Part shown: positions 10,703-22,205 of the stretch, one piece after another
Numbering within the stretch: position 1 is the first letter of the stretch
Layout of the letters: every line of letters begins with the position of its first letter
Assembly (NCBI GenBank): GCA_024196135.1
Contig: JAMQCK010000016.1
Span: 1-64,000 of the forward strand
Source of the DNA: Pleurotus ostreatus/Saccharomyces cerevisiae fusant
Taxonomy: Eukaryota; Opisthokonta
Reading direction: 5' to 3'
Length of the DNA stretch: 64,000 nucleotides
Program-made: the position numbers and the translations under genes
The notes under the pieces: generated by a model
What the model was told of the DNA's origin: nothing
Databases searched by the model: none
What the model saw: only the letters and a program-made list of their open reading frames with translations

Positions 10703-12168
10703 ATGATCAAGGTGCGTTGACCCTCACTCGACAATAACCCTCTCTCATGCAAATATCTACAGCGTAAAGCTATGCGCGTTCAGTCAGACGACGAGTCTGA
10801 GGGAGAGAGCATCGTCCCTGTCAAGCGATCCAGGGTTGACGAGCTGCCAGCTGAGAGCGAGGAGGAGTCAATCGACGTAGAAACGCCAGAGGTCCCCAGT
10901 CGTCTTCGCCGGCAGCCCTCCACCAGCAAACGCCCCTCCAAATCCACAACCAAAGCCCCTCCCGCGAAGAAGCGCAAGCGCACCGTTGGATCGGATGCTG
11001 GCTCGGAAGACGACTTCTTCAATGACGCTGTAGACAGCGGGGAAGACGACGAGCCCCCGCCCGAGGAGTATGACGACGGGGACGATGATTTCGTGGTGGA
11101 CGACGCGCCCAAGCGCGGGAAGGCCAAGTCCACCGGGGCTCGTGGCAAGGGTCGATCGCGCGCGGCGGAGAAGGAAGACACGAAGGACATCAAGATGAAG
11201 GACGAGCGACAGCAGAAGCCACCGCCTGCGAAGCGCGCGCGGCCGGCAGAGGTTGACGCGGCTGCACCGGGCGCGCCTGAGCCTGGGCCGAGCGTGGTAT
11301 CGGTGAAGGGACTCCCTCGAATCAAGAAGAACAACTCAAGCGCGAGCACCGCGCCTGGGACACCGTCAAATCCTGCCGCAGCGAAGCCGGCGGTGGCGGG
11401 GAAGCCCCCAGCACCTGCGGCGAAAGCGTCGGCGCTGGACTTGAAGAAGGATCTGGGCTTGAAGACGAGCTCGCGCAAGGCTGCTGCGACTCAGCCGGCT
11501 AGTGATCTCGACTTGAACAACAAGGACAACTGGGCGTCGTTGTTCAAGGTGCGTCTGAGCCACAGTACGATATGGCCTCGGTGCTGATACTCTTCTAGGG
11601 TGGCACAGGCCCTCCGCGCGCAGGCGTGAAGAACGACGACGGGCGTAAGGAGCTGGAGAAGAAGCGAGAAGCGGAACGCGCAAGACGTATGGAAACCCTG
11701 GTAAGTACTCTGCATGCGACCTTCAGGTGGCGCATTGCGTTCCTCGATGTGCATGCACCAGAACAAGCAGCTTATCCAGATATCTAGCGCAACACCTTTG
11801 ACCTCCAAGCTCAAACCGAAAAGATCATCCGCTTCGAAGAACGCCTCCGAACCGCAAAGAGCGGCGTCGCATTCCCCAAGTTCCTCGCCGCTAAGTGGCG
11901 AGACGTCTACGAGCGCGGGAAGAAGCCACCCGCGTCTGCCAACGGGACGCCGCAGCACCCGCAATCCTCGCGAACGCCTCAGTACAATACGCGGACACCC
12001 CAACATATGCAGAACGTGCAGACGCCCCAGCAGATGCAGACGCCGCAGTATACCCAGATTATCCAGACGCCGCAGCACTCGCAGCATGTTCAGACGCCCC
12101 GTTATTCGCAGGATTTGCGGACGCCTCAGCACTCGCAGGACGCGCAGCCTACCGCTGCGGCTGCGTGA
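10703..12168 (+). CDS. Acidic, basic-patch nuclear protein with C-terminal TPQ repeats (unrecognised)
   Basis: Exons 10703-10711, 10763-11548, 11599-11700 and 11788-12168 encode 425 aa. The first exon is only MIK. The N-terminal 250 residues alternate acidic runs (DDESEGES, EDDEPPPEEYDDGDDDF) with nuclear-localisation-like patches (AKKRKR, AKRARP). The best-ordered region is about residues 265-345: DNWASLFKGG, then a charged helix KELEKKREAERARRMETL, then EKIIRFEERLRTAKSG and FLAAKWRDVYERG. The last 75 residues are Gln-rich with repeated TPQ/TPR triplets. It looks nuclear and chromatin- or replication-associated, but I do not recognise the family and assign no function. Confidence 0.7.
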
Positions 12169-13168
12169 GGGCGTTTGTTGGACGTATCTCCCGCCGGGTG
12201 CACGCCTGTGCAGGACGTATATCTTTCGCGCCGGGCTCTTTCTTTACGTGGATGTAATACCAATGTATGTTCCTCGAGTTCGACGCGTTTGAACCGTTGC
12301 GAAAATCATGGAGGAAATTGCCGGTAGAGAGGGCTATCGTCGGGGGTTGTATGCCTCGAGGTGATTTTCGGCCGGTGACTTTCGCTTGCGAGTACGAGCC
12401 ATCTATCGATAGTGCGTTGTGGCATATGCTGCTGATGGTACCAATGCCGTGGGCGGGCGACGAGGGCCCCCATTCCATCAAGGAGGGTAGCGCAGCCGAG
12501 TGTAAATTCTTTATACTCGAGTCCTACTTGCGAGCCAATCGTTGGGAAACTGCAATGAAGACCCGAACACTTCAGAACTCGCTGGAGATGGTCTCAGCTG
12601 AGCGAGCGCAGCCGCGTTGTTACTCCTCGATACAAAACAAAGCAAGTAAGCGCCATAGCTGGACCCCCTTCCCATCTCGAGATTCCGGCAACCGTTTCCT
12701 ATGTTCACCGACGCAGGGTCTACCCCGACGCCCACCCATCTGAGACCTCCCCTCGGTGATCTGCCTATGGCTTTCCATCTTTGATCTGTGCGCGACCAAT
12801 AATCCGTCCGAACCCGCTACCGCCCACTGATTGTGCGTCCGCCCCCCTCTGATCGACGGCCGCTTCGCCAGATGCGCCCCCGGCCTCCCCAGATGCACCC
12901 CTAGCCTCTCCAGATTCACCCCTCGGAGAGCGCGCTTCCCTAAACGGCGACTGAGCATTCGGACTACCATATTAGGGAGGGTAAGCGACGCGGGGCATTT
13001 GTGGCACTTCGTCAGGGACCCACCTATAGACTGAACTGAACTTTCAGCGCAGTCATCGTCGGTCAGAGATGGTCGTAGGCCTAGGTGAGCCGTGGTCGTG
13101 AGTCGTCGGGTTGGTTGTGCGTCGGCAGGTATGGCTGCGGGATGGCAGTTGGGCCGGGCGCATGCAGG
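12169..13168. other. Intergenic, no supported gene
   Basis: One kilobase between the convergent ends of the acidic nuclear protein gene and the CCNDBP1-like gene. Only short ORFs without coding character are present; I see no RNA gene or repeat. Confidence 0.5.
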
Positions 13169-14383
13169 TCAGACGTCTTGTGGCAGGAGGGCGCGCAGAG
13201 CGGCGGCGCCCTTGTCGATTTGGCCGAAGCAGGTGTCGAACCATTTTGATGGGGCTGGTTTGGACTCCTTGGGCGTCTCGCTGTCTGGAGAACATGGTGC
13301 GTCGGTCGACGATAAAGCATCGCGGAAGAAGGGCGCAAAGGTAGTCTGCAAGTCGTGAATTTGCTCGACCAGATCATCGAGGCATTCTGTAACCTGGCTT
13401 ATATCCTGCGGCGCCTCGAGAGACATGATGAAGTCATCTGCGGAGGAGAGGAGGTAGGCGGATAGGCCAGGGAGGGTGTCGAGAAGCGCATTGTCGACGG
13501 AGGGCGGGTGAGGGGTTTCGAGCAGGTCCTTCGCAACCCTTTTGTGCAGCATGCTACACAGTCGTAAGAGGACGTGGCCCTGTTCGATGTTAGTAACTAA
13601 AACCGACAAACGAGGGCAATTTTCTAACCTTCTCTGCGCGCGAGAGTTCGTCAGGACCCATCTTGTCGTTGGACGAGATTCCAAGCTCATTCCAGCCGTC
13701 GTCAAAGTCATCTTCGTCGTCGTCTTTCTCCTCAGTAGCTTCGGACTTAGCGTCCTCGATGCTCTCTGCCAATTCCTTGATGCCGTCCTCCAACGGCGCC
13801 TGATTCTCCACCCACTTCTTCTTGACGGCAGCAGTGTTGTCGGCAGATATCCCTTGCACGCCCCGCGCAGCATCAATGATCTCATGCACAGACCCCGTCC
13901 GGAAGAGATACTCTTTCGAGTCCGAGCCAGCGCTCGCTGGGCCTTCGCCCTTGACGAATGATTGTAGAAGAGCGGCGGTGGAAGTGGTGACGTCGGTAGC
14001 AACGATCCTTACTTCCTGCGCGAGGGTCTTTCCGACTACGTCGGCGTCGAAGAGAGAAACACAATGGAGAAGCGTCGGGATTTGGACGGTGATGTCCTTC
14101 AGCGGCGAGAGGGTGGCAGAGTGCTCCTGCTGCGACATGGCAAGAGCAAGTTTCGTGGTAGAGTGGTGAAGCATAGAAAGAATGGACCTGAGATCATTCT
14201 GTATAGTTGCGAGAGGCGCATCGAGTGTATGTGTGCTGGACAGGTCGTCCTTTTTCAGGGCCAGTTCCGAGGCAGCACAGGTCTCGATAGCGAGCTTGGC
14301 CGCTGCGATGGCTTATCAAGACAGGTTAGTGAGTACAGATGAAGCTCTCCTTCCTCTGCCTTACCATCTTTCTTTGCTGCCAT
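13169..14383 (-). CDS. Cyclin-D1-binding protein 1-like (GCIP family)
   Basis: Exons 14365-14383, 13629-14311 and 13169-13579 encode 370 aa, matching the roughly 360 aa of animal CCNDBP1. Visible features are an all-helical N-terminal half (ATIQNDLRSILSMLHHSTTK), an acidic linker (EEKDDDEDDFDDGWNELG), and a helical C-terminal half with DLVEQIHDLQTTFAPFF. GCIP-family proteins have an HLH-like core and bind cyclin D or related partners; the fungal role is poorly defined. The second intron has a clear TACTAAC branch site. The gene is divergent from YME1 with 194 bp between start codons. Confidence 0.65.
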
Positions 14384-14577
14384 AGCTGTGGGAGTAGGTT
14401 GGATGGCCGACGAAAAGAACAATGGGCGGTCCAAGCGAGACGAACCTCGGCCCGTGATCTCAAAATTCGGGCCACGTGTCTGCCGAGGGCTGCCGGCGTT
14501 CATACGCGGCCGTACGTCCGACTGTACTTGCATCTTGCATTCACGCTGAATGCTGGCCAGTCCACAGGCGCGTCGAC

Positions 14578-17500
14578 ATGGCGGCGACACACAGAATGCC
14601 CTGGCTGACATGCCCACAGGTGTACTGCGCGCTGTCGCGCGGCGCGGCGCGTCCGGCCAGCGCACTCACTCTCAAGTCTCTAGTCTCCGTCGGCTTACGA
14701 TCGCTCTCGACCTCCTCCAATTGCTTTCCTCGGCATCCCGTACATTCAGCTACTCGTAATCTAATACTCGCACGGCCAGCTGCACCTCTCGTTTACCGCT
14801 ATCCCGCACCACTTTACCGGCAACCAAGTCAACTCGCGCGGCCCTTCTCGCTCAAGTCGCTGTTCACCAAGCCCGAGCGGCCACCACCACCTCATGTCGT
14901 CGCACGGATATCCCTGCTTGAGGCGGAGGCGAATGCGAACCCTCATGACGCCTCGAAGCAACTGGACCTCTTCCGCGAACTGGCAAACACGAACATGAAG
15001 GCCTCGTACGAAATCATCATCAGTCGGTGGGAGCGGATGTGCGACGTGGTGCGTGTTCTGTTCTTCATAGGTTACCTGGTCTAACAGTCCTGTAGGACTC
15101 CACATCCCCTCTCTTGCAGTCCTCGGAAGCCTTCCAGATCTACCTCGACTCTTTGGTCAACACCGGCAACACTACCGCGGTTCAGGCTGCCGTCGAGAGA
15201 CGCGACGCTCTTCTCACTGCCCAGGGTATCACCCCACCTCCTGTTGAGACCCCTGCACCTGCGGTTGAGAAGTCGGAGGACGCTGCATCAACGCACGCAC
15301 AGGCTACACCGGAACCCGCCCCTGCCGCCGAGAAGCCCGCTACCAAGGTCACCGAAAGTCAGAGCATTGCGCAAGCTGTCCTCGCCAAGTCCTCGGCCAC
15401 CGGCGCACGGAGCACCATCTCCAAGCTTTGGAACTCGTCTGGCAGCACTGGTGATGAGTCGGCGCCTATTCAGGTCGTTGTCGTGGAAAGTGAGTGAATT
15501 ACGTCATAGGAATTCGTTCAGCCCTCTGATCGCTTTTGCAGGGAGGGCCGCATGGGCACCGAAGCTCTTCCGCTTCACACTGGTGCTGTTGATCTCCTCC
15601 TTCTGTGAGTAGACAGTGCACTCTAAGCTGTCCTTTGCTCATTGCTCCCAGTCTTCCTCGTCATCCTGTCGGTCTTCTTCGAGAATTCGGGTCTCATCAA
15701 GGCTGGGCCGTCGTTCTCGGTCTTCGAGCCCAACCCCGATAAGCCGGTCAAGTTCAGCGACGTCCATGGTGTCGATGAGGCTAAGGATGTACGTCTGCGT
15801 GTTGTGTCGAGTGCACCGGTAGCTCATGACATCCGCAGGAACTGCAAGACATCGTGCAATTCCTCAAAGACCCCTCCTCGTTTACTGCGCTCGGCGGCAA
15901 GCTTCCGAAGGGTGTGCTCCTCACCGGGTATGCTATCTTGTCCATAAGCTCACTACTATTGGCGCTGACGCATGCTAGGCCTCCCGGTACTGGTAAGACC
16001 ATGCTGGCAAAGGCTGTCGCTGGTGAAGCGGGCGTTCCGTTCTTCTCTGCATCTGGGTAAGTCTGACGAAGTCAAGCGCAACTGCCACTCAATAACACTC
16101 CTTAGATCCGAATTCGACGAGATGTACGTCGGTGTCGGCGCTAAGCGCGTTCGCGAGCTCTTCGCTGCAGCTCGCAAGCGCCAACCGGCCATCATCTTCA
16201 TCGACGAGTTGGACGCCGTCGGCGGCAAGCGCAACAACCGCGACCAGCAGTACATGAAGCAGACGCTGAACCAGCTGCTCGTCGAGATGGACGGCTTCCA
16301 GGGATCGGAGGGCATTATTGTCATTGCGGCGACGAACTTCCCGCAGAGCTTGGATTCGTGCGTTTAGAGCAGGTCTTGTTAAATGGGGACGAGGCTGACG
16401 CATAACAGTGCTCTCACCCGCCCAGGACGCTTCGATAGGCATATCGCGGTTCCTCTCCCGGATATACGCGGTCGTGTTCAGATTATCAAGCACCATATGA
16501 AGGGCGTGAAGATTGGCGAAGGTGTCGACCCCAAGCGTCTTGCCCGTGGGACCATCGGCTTCTCTGGTGCTGACCTCTCGAACATGATCAAGTGAGTTCA
16601 AACTGATTATCACCCTTCCATCAGACTGACTTTCGCCACAGCTTGGCTGCCATCCATGCCGCGAAGGAGCGCGCCAAGGACGTTACCCTCCAGCACTTCG
16701 AGTGGGCTATCGTAAGTTATCCGCCCTCATCAGATTTCGTGGGGTTCGGCGAGCTGACGACCCCTTAGGACCGCATTATCATGGGCGCGGAGCGCAAGAG
16801 CGCATTCATCGAACCGAAGCAGAAGCTAGCGACTGCCTATCATGAGGTACGGCACTTCGCTACTTCCTCATGAACTCCACGTGCTGACAATGTCCCCGCA
16901 GGCCGGTCATGCTCTCGTCTGTATCTACACGGACGGCGCTATGCCGTTACACAAGGTTACCTGCATCCCTCGTGGACACGCTCTTGGTTATGTGCGTCGC
17001 TTCTCGGTCCCAGGCTATTATGGCGCTGTGCTCATCTTCCTACCTTCGATCAGACCTCGCAACTGCCTCAGGACGACAAGTTCTCGGTCACGTACAAGGA
17101 GATGCTCGCACGTCTGGATGTGTCGATGGGTGGAAGGATCGCGGAAGGACTCAGTGCGTTGATATTTCTTCTCTGCTCTGGAAAGCCGCGTCTGATGATT
17201 ATTCTACCACTTAGTCTACGGCCCGGAGAACATCACGGGTGGTGCGAGCTCGGACATTGGCGCTGCGTCGAGATTGGCGCGCGATATGGTTAAGGTTGGT
17301 GCCATTAATCTCGGGTTCGGGAAGAGCGCTTGCTAACATGGACATTGCGCAGCGATTGGGCTTCTCGAAGCTGGGCCCCGTTGATTACTCGGAGGACGTG
17401 AGCCCAAGGATTCAGCAGGAGATCGACGAAGAGGTGACGAGGTACGGCTTTTCAGGCGTTGTGGGGTGCATAGACATTGACTGGGACAATCTGCAGGATT

Positions 17501-17836
17501 ATCAAGGAGTCCGAGTCGCGTGCGACGGAGGTCCTCACGACCAGGTTAGAGGAGTTGCATCGGGTGAGCTGCACTGTCATACAAGGGTTGGCATGAATGC
17601 TTACTCGCCTTAGTTGGCCGAGTCGCTCGTGGAGTACGAGACACTAGACGGTGACGAGGTCAAGAAGGTGATCAAGGGCGAGCCGATACGCGGCCTCAAC
17701 GAAGTCCTCGACGAGAAGATTCACGAAGCGGAGGAGGCGGATGCATCGTACGTACCCCTTCCCCTTTACCCCCAATCCTGACTTTCCTAACACCCTTCGT
17801 AGAGCCGACAGGTCAAGACCTCTACCGGGTCGTTAG
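14578..17836 (+). CDS. YME1: Mitochondrial i-AAA (FtsH-family) metalloprotease Yme1
   Basis: Seventeen exons joined by hand give 802 aa with an intact frame (exon ends include 15048, 15489, 15604, 15788, 15927, 16056, 16357, 16591, 16711, 16846, 16991, 17153). An Arg/Ser-rich N-terminus fits a mitochondrial presequence; a single membrane segment ([19 protein letters not shown]) precedes the AAA module with Walker A GPPGTGKT, Walker [10 protein letters not shown] and the second-region-of-homology arginines in TRPGRFDR. The zinc site HEAGH spans the intron at 16847-16901. One inner-membrane span and the FENSGL linker fit the i-AAA class, which faces the intermembrane space and degrades unassembled inner-membrane proteins. 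Alternative acceptor sites exist at 15095 and 15119. Confidence 0.95.
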
Positions 17837-19096
17837 CACGCTAGGCGCAGACACGCATGCTCCGCAAGCTGATGGATAGGCTGCGTATGAGCAGCGCTTG
17901 TTCTGGTCGTACATTGTACACTTGTGACCCTCGTAGGAGTACGGGGGATGGGTCCTTCGGGGCACATAGACATCATCAATGACAGAACCACAGTTCATTT
18001 TCGGGGGGAATTTCGACATTTGAGGCATAGGTACGGGGGTTTCTTTCCTTGTCCTTCCCTTCTTTTCTTCGTTTGGTGGACGTGAGCGAGTGTGGCAGTT
18101 TCTGAAATTCGGGTGAAGGATGGCGACCCTTTGACAAAAGCTGAACAAGAGCGCGAAACGCCGGGAGCGGTGGGCTACTCTCCCGCTGTCGTCCTGAACT
18201 CGACGTCGGAGCAAGGTCCCTGTAAGGTCCTTGTTCCTCGGCCTTGTTTAAATGGTCCTTGGTGTTCTGCGCGCGTCTATCTGGTTAGGGGCGTACCTCA
18301 TCTAGTGAGTCCGCTGGTACTTCCTGCCCGTGGCCGGGGCATCCTCGCGTCGTAGAACCTCATGCTTGCAGCATGTGAGGGATGGGATTAGAACGAGGGT
18401 GTGCCCAACTATTGGTCATATCTTGTCTCCGGTAATTCGGGTGCCCGATGCCATCTTCATGGGCACCTCCGCCCCGAACGAACAACGTCGAACTTTGTGC
18501 GCATTTGAGGTGAGAGAGGATTTTTGTTGCGTATCCTCGTAAGCCTAAGTCCCTCTGATAGTTCTGCGTAAGAGGCAGGGCGGCTCTGCCGCGCCTCCCT
18601 CTTCTCATCGTCCCGAATATTTTCTTCTGCCTTCAGCGCAAGACGCATCGCGATGAACCCTGATCATGATCAAAGTTCAAAACGTGACCAGATTGGCAAT
18701 TCCCCCGGTGATGTCGAGATCCCAGATCGCCTTCCTCTTCCGGCACCAGGCCGGTTCAGCACCCTCCAGGAAGTAATCCTGTCCAATCTCGTGCTAACGC
18801 GTATCAGCAAAGGGGCCTATAGTATCAGCGGAGGGGCCTCCAGGTTTTCCAAGCATTTCCATGAGTCTGTATCGCGCGATGCGCCAGTTCGGATAGCTGG
18901 ATAACCCACGAGCTAGAGTTGAAATCCCCCTTAAAAGGCATTGGCCCCGGTCAGCCTCTCGTCGCTTTGACTGTAGTGCACTACCTCCCCCCGTCCTCCT
19001 CGACGGCGCCTGCATGCGCTCGAGGCGACGTTGCCGGTAAAGGTAACAGCGGGAGCGCACTCTGGATACAGCAGCCCATGGAGATCTCTGATTGTG
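17837..19096. other. Intergenic, no supported gene
   Basis: About 1.26 kb downstream of YME1. An 83-codon ORF at 18653-18904 has no recognisable motif, and the long minus-strand ORF at 18794-19348 is mostly antisense to the cysteine-rich gene. Nothing else is seen. Confidence 0.45.
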
Positions 19097-19492
19097 ATGC
19101 CTGCAGATCGAACTCAAATACGGGCTCTCGCGATTAGGGCTACCTCCGCCGACGAGGCCTCTGTGTCCCAACTCGTAACAATAGCGTGCGAAGCGCTGGG
19201 CGGACGATGTAGGATGTGCCACCGGCAGTACAAGTTCGTGCGCGCGCGCGAGTGCGGCCATCTGTCGAAGATTGGGGAGCGCGTCGTCGACTGCAACTCG
19301 CGCAGCTGCTTTCTCAGCGCGGCGCATCCGAGGAATTGCGGCGCACACGGGCAGCGGTGCAACTGTAGGCGATATTATGGCCAGCCCGAGCGTCTGGTGA
19401 TGGGCGAGGTGCGTCGTCGATGGTCTTGTTCGCTGCGCTATCTCACGCTCGTCGCACAGAACGAAGGAAAATGCATATCCTGCACCCCCTGA
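19097..19492 (+). CDS. Small cysteine-rich basidiomycete protein, putative zinc-binding
   Basis: The ORF is open without splicing (131 aa), but a 51-nt in-frame intron at 19409-19459 (GTGCGT...CACAG) is likely and gives 114 aa ending GKCISCTP. Eleven to twelve Cys/His residues are arranged as RCRMCH, ECGH, VDC, SRSC, HPRNC, RCNC and a final CxxC, strongly suggesting bound zinc. The pattern CGH...G..VVDC...C..HP..C...C.CRRYYGQPER resembles small uncharacterised proteins I recall from mushroom genomes. No function can be given. It lies between YME1 and the Mgr3-like gene on the same strand. The start Met at 19097 is provisional. Confidence 0.55.
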   Translation: MPADRTQIRALAIRATSADEASVSQLVTIACEALGGRCRMCHRQYKFVRARECGHLSKIGERVVDCNSRSCFLSAAHPRNCGAHGQRCNCRRYYGQPERLVMGEVRRRWSCSLRYLTLVAQNEGKCISCTP

Positions 19493-19945
19493 TACCCTTC
19501 TCTATACATCTCGAACACCATGCGCGACCTACCTCTCCCCCACTTCTTCGCTTCAACGCCCCTCACGACCTCGCAATTCTTCAACCAACGAGCATGTATA
19601 TATAGTCGCACACGGACCGCGGAGCTGTAGGAAATATGCCTTCCCCCGGCGCTTGACGGCGTCACTCTGTATTTATTGCCCACTGCCTGCCATACTGCGC
19701 CACGCAGACTGTTGTAGTCATAGAGCGAGCTAATGGTTCTGGGACAGGATATTCTCCCTTGACGCCCATCCCCCCTCCCTGCATACGACCCTCCCGGCGG
19801 TATGGGACGGGGAGACGCTCTGAGTGAAACGCGTGACCGTTTGTGACCAACCCTACCTTCCCTATCCGGGGCTGAGGAAGATCAGCGGTTGCTTCCGGGC
19901 CGGCAACGTGGACTTTACTTCCACGCTTTGCTTCAAACCACCAGC
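19493..19945. other. Intergenic leader of the Mgr3-like gene
   Basis: No gene seen. A tatatatag stretch near 19595 is a possible TATA element, although it lies about 350 bp from the downstream ATG. Confidence 0.4.
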
Positions 19946-21421
19946 ATGCTGGCGCGCCGGAGTGCGCTGCCTCGCGTTGCCTTGTTACGACAACGTGCAT
20001 CCTATCTTCCGCGCTCAATTGCAGCTCGGCATCTCTCCGATACAACGCAAACGGACTCCGCGCCCAAAGCTGCCCCGAAAGCGTCTAACAGTGGGATTCA
20101 ACCAGGTTCTGTATTGGACAATGCTCGGAGGGGTATCAAGATCGCACTCATAACCTTCGGCGCGGTCTTCACCGTATCTGGCGTCGGCTGGGCAACCGGA
20201 CAGTACTGGATTGAGACTCACGAACTCACGCCGGAGACGGACCCGGAAGTCATACGCTGGCAATGGGACGCAGAAGCGGACCACTGGAACGGAGACAGGT
20301 TAGCTGGCGGTACCGACCCCAACCTTGGCACTCTGGCGCGCGTCAGCTTGCGCAGCGCCTGGCTAGAGCTGAATCGCGCGCCAGAGATGGACAACGTCGC
20401 CCTGGTTGCAGCTTATGCGCGCCGGGTGGACTCGTTGCTGCAGAGTGCCATACTTCTTGCCGAAGAGGAGTCAACGAGGCGCAGGCTGCACCCTCGGACG
20501 CTTTACGAGCTGTATACGCGGAGGGCGGAGGCTCTTGAGCGTCTTGGCTCGCCTTCGGACGCTGCTCAGGCTTACGCTGCTGCGTGGAGGGCTGGGGGTC
20601 AGGATGGGCCCGAAGCAGCTCGCATAGCGATGAAGCTGGGTGACGTGCAGGCGCGGCTGTCGCAGCCAGAGACGGCGCTTGCTTGGTGGAGTAAGGCCAT
20701 TCAGCTTGCCACTGGGTCGTCGGACGCTCTACCGAAGGCACCACCGGCGTCGCCTTTGGCTCAACGGACGATGATGTCCACATTGATGTCGATGTCGTCC
20801 TTCCGGGCGTCTTCTGGGCAGCTCGCTGATGCTGAGCGCGTACAGACAACCGGTCTCGACCTGCTGCGTGCAATGAAGGCGCCGCCATTGAACCTTGCCT
20901 CACCTCCAGAGGCGCTACACTACCTCTTCCTCATGAACGCATCTGCGGTCCTAGGCTTGCACCTCGCCGAAGTCACCTACGCTCGCCAAAAGAAGAAGGA
21001 CCCAGCGCCACCTTTGCACTGGCTCCTCCAATCCGCAAAGATCTCCGAGCGCGTCGCGAACCTCCTCACCGGGCAGGCCGCGGACGAGCAGCCCAACAGC
21101 ACGCACGGCGTGGTGGCGAAGTTCGTTGAGTCGCGCGCGATGCAGCGGCCGGCGCGCGACCTGCTGCGCGACGCGAGACGGACGGCGGCGGAGGCGTGGA
21201 ATCTGGCGGGTGTCCTGAAGGAGCGCGCGGAGCCGGGGAACCCGCGCGCAGCGTTGGATTGCTATAAGCGCGCGGTGCGGTGGGCGGGTACGGATCCGGA
21301 CGCGGAGGATGCTTATAACAATGCTGGAGTGGATACGCGGAGGGCGGATTGGAGGGTGTATCTCAACAACTATCGACGCGCGAAGGAGGCGGTGGAGGGG
21401 AAGCAGGGAGAGGCGGCATAG
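19946..21421 (+). CDS. Mitochondrial inner-membrane TPR-like protein, probable Mgr3-type adaptor
   Basis: Single exon, 491 aa from the Met at 19946; an upstream in-frame start at 19889 is possible but dilutes the presequence. The N-terminus (MLARRSALPRVALLRQR) is a typical Arg-rich mitochondrial presequence. One membrane span follows at about residues 65-85 (IALITFGAVFTVSGVGW). The rest is soluble and helical, with TPR-like repeats including LYELYTRRAEALERLG, AALDCYKRAVRWAG and LLQSAILLAEEE. This architecture and length match yeast Mgr3 (about 500 aa), which binds the Yme1 complex and delivers substrates. The assignment rests on architecture and on a gene order that places YME1 just upstream; another mitochondrial TPR protein is possible. 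Confidence 0.6.
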   Translation: MLARRSALPRVALLRQRASYLPRSIAARHLSDTTQTDSAPKAAPKASNSGIQPGSVLDNARRGIKIALITFGAVFTVSGVGWATGQYWIETHELTPETDPEVIRWQWDAEADHWNGDRLAGGTDPNLGTLARVSLRSAWLELNRAPEMDNVALVAAYARRVDSLLQSAILLAEEESTRRRLHPRTLYELYTRRAEALERLGSPSDAAQAYAAAWRAGGQDGPEAARIAMKLGDVQARLSQPETALAWWSKAIQLATGSSDALPKAPPASPLAQRTMMSTLMSMSSFRASSGQLADAERVQTTGLDLLRAMKAPPLNLASPPEALHYLFLMNASAVLGLHLAEVTYARQKKKDPAPPLHWLLQSAKISERVANLLTGQAADEQPNSTHGVVAKFVESRAMQRPARDLLRDARRTAAEAWNLAGVLKERAEPGNPRAALDCYKRAVRWAGTDPDAEDAYNNAGVDTRRADWRVYLNNYRRAKEAVEGKQGEAA

Positions 21422-22150
21422 GGTACGTCGTGTCCTCCAGCAAGCGTTGCCCTCTTCGCTTGACTGATGAATCCAGCAGTCCCGTAGTAGCATTCTATCC
21501 CAACTGATACATTTCTCGAGGGCCACTGCGATGCATCGCGTGTTTTGACGGCCGGCATATTCGGAATAGCCATCTGTGCTGGCGTGGCCCGGGGCTTCAG
21601 GTGCGCGTCGTCTCTGACGAGCCCTCGCCAAGCCGCGGCCGTTGAGTCAAATGACGTTCGAACAAGCGCTCGGGGCGCTCGCTGACCAATCGTGTACGGC
21701 AAAGAAAGACTGGCAAGCCTTCAGAGGCGCTGTGTTGCGCTCACTGACCGTGCTAGTGTCACCGCGGACCGTCCCCTGCCGTCCCGAGGACTGCCTCGAG
21801 GCCTGTCAGCGCGGGGCGTGGACAAAGGCTGCCGCATTAGGCGATTTCTTTGTGAGGTGCCGAGATGCCGGATTCGGTAAGCGGCGCCGGGGCGGCTGGA
21901 ACGCCGGACGGAGCGCACAAGAGGGTGCCTGGGGCAATGTTCCCCTCCGACGCGTCTCTTCCCAAACTACCATCTCGCTAGCCAGTCGAGTTTGCGCGTT
22001 CTGAGCCACATAGCTTTCATCGCGGTCCATCTCGACGCGACGACCTGTGTTTACTGTACTCTTTCTATCGTTCCTTCAGAATCAAGATGATGTGGGACTT
22101 TGGTGACGGTGGTCGGACGGACGGGGAAGGACACCACGTATCGCGACGGT
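21422..22150. other. Intergenic, upstream of metacaspase 1
   Basis: No convincing ORF. Toward its end (about 22080-22204) sequence with a good donor (GTGAGT at 22151) and acceptor (CTCACAG at 22204) suggests a 5' UTR exon and intron of the metacaspase transcript. Confidence 0.4.
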
Positions 22151-22205
22151 GAGTTAAGTGGCGCGTGTTAAGGTGCAGTCTGAACGAGGCTCTAGCTCTC
22201 ACAGA

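Noticed and set aside
14578..17836. Alternative assignment of the AAA protease to the m-AAA class (Yta10/Yta12)
   Set aside because: Only one membrane segment precedes the AAA domain and the linker matches Yme1; m-AAA subunits have two.
18653..18904. 83-codon ORF downstream of YME1
   Set aside because: No motif, no splice context, composition not like neighbouring genes.
18794..19348. 184-codon minus-strand ORF
   Set aside because: Its coding half is antisense to the cysteine-rich gene, whose Cys/His pattern is the better explanation.
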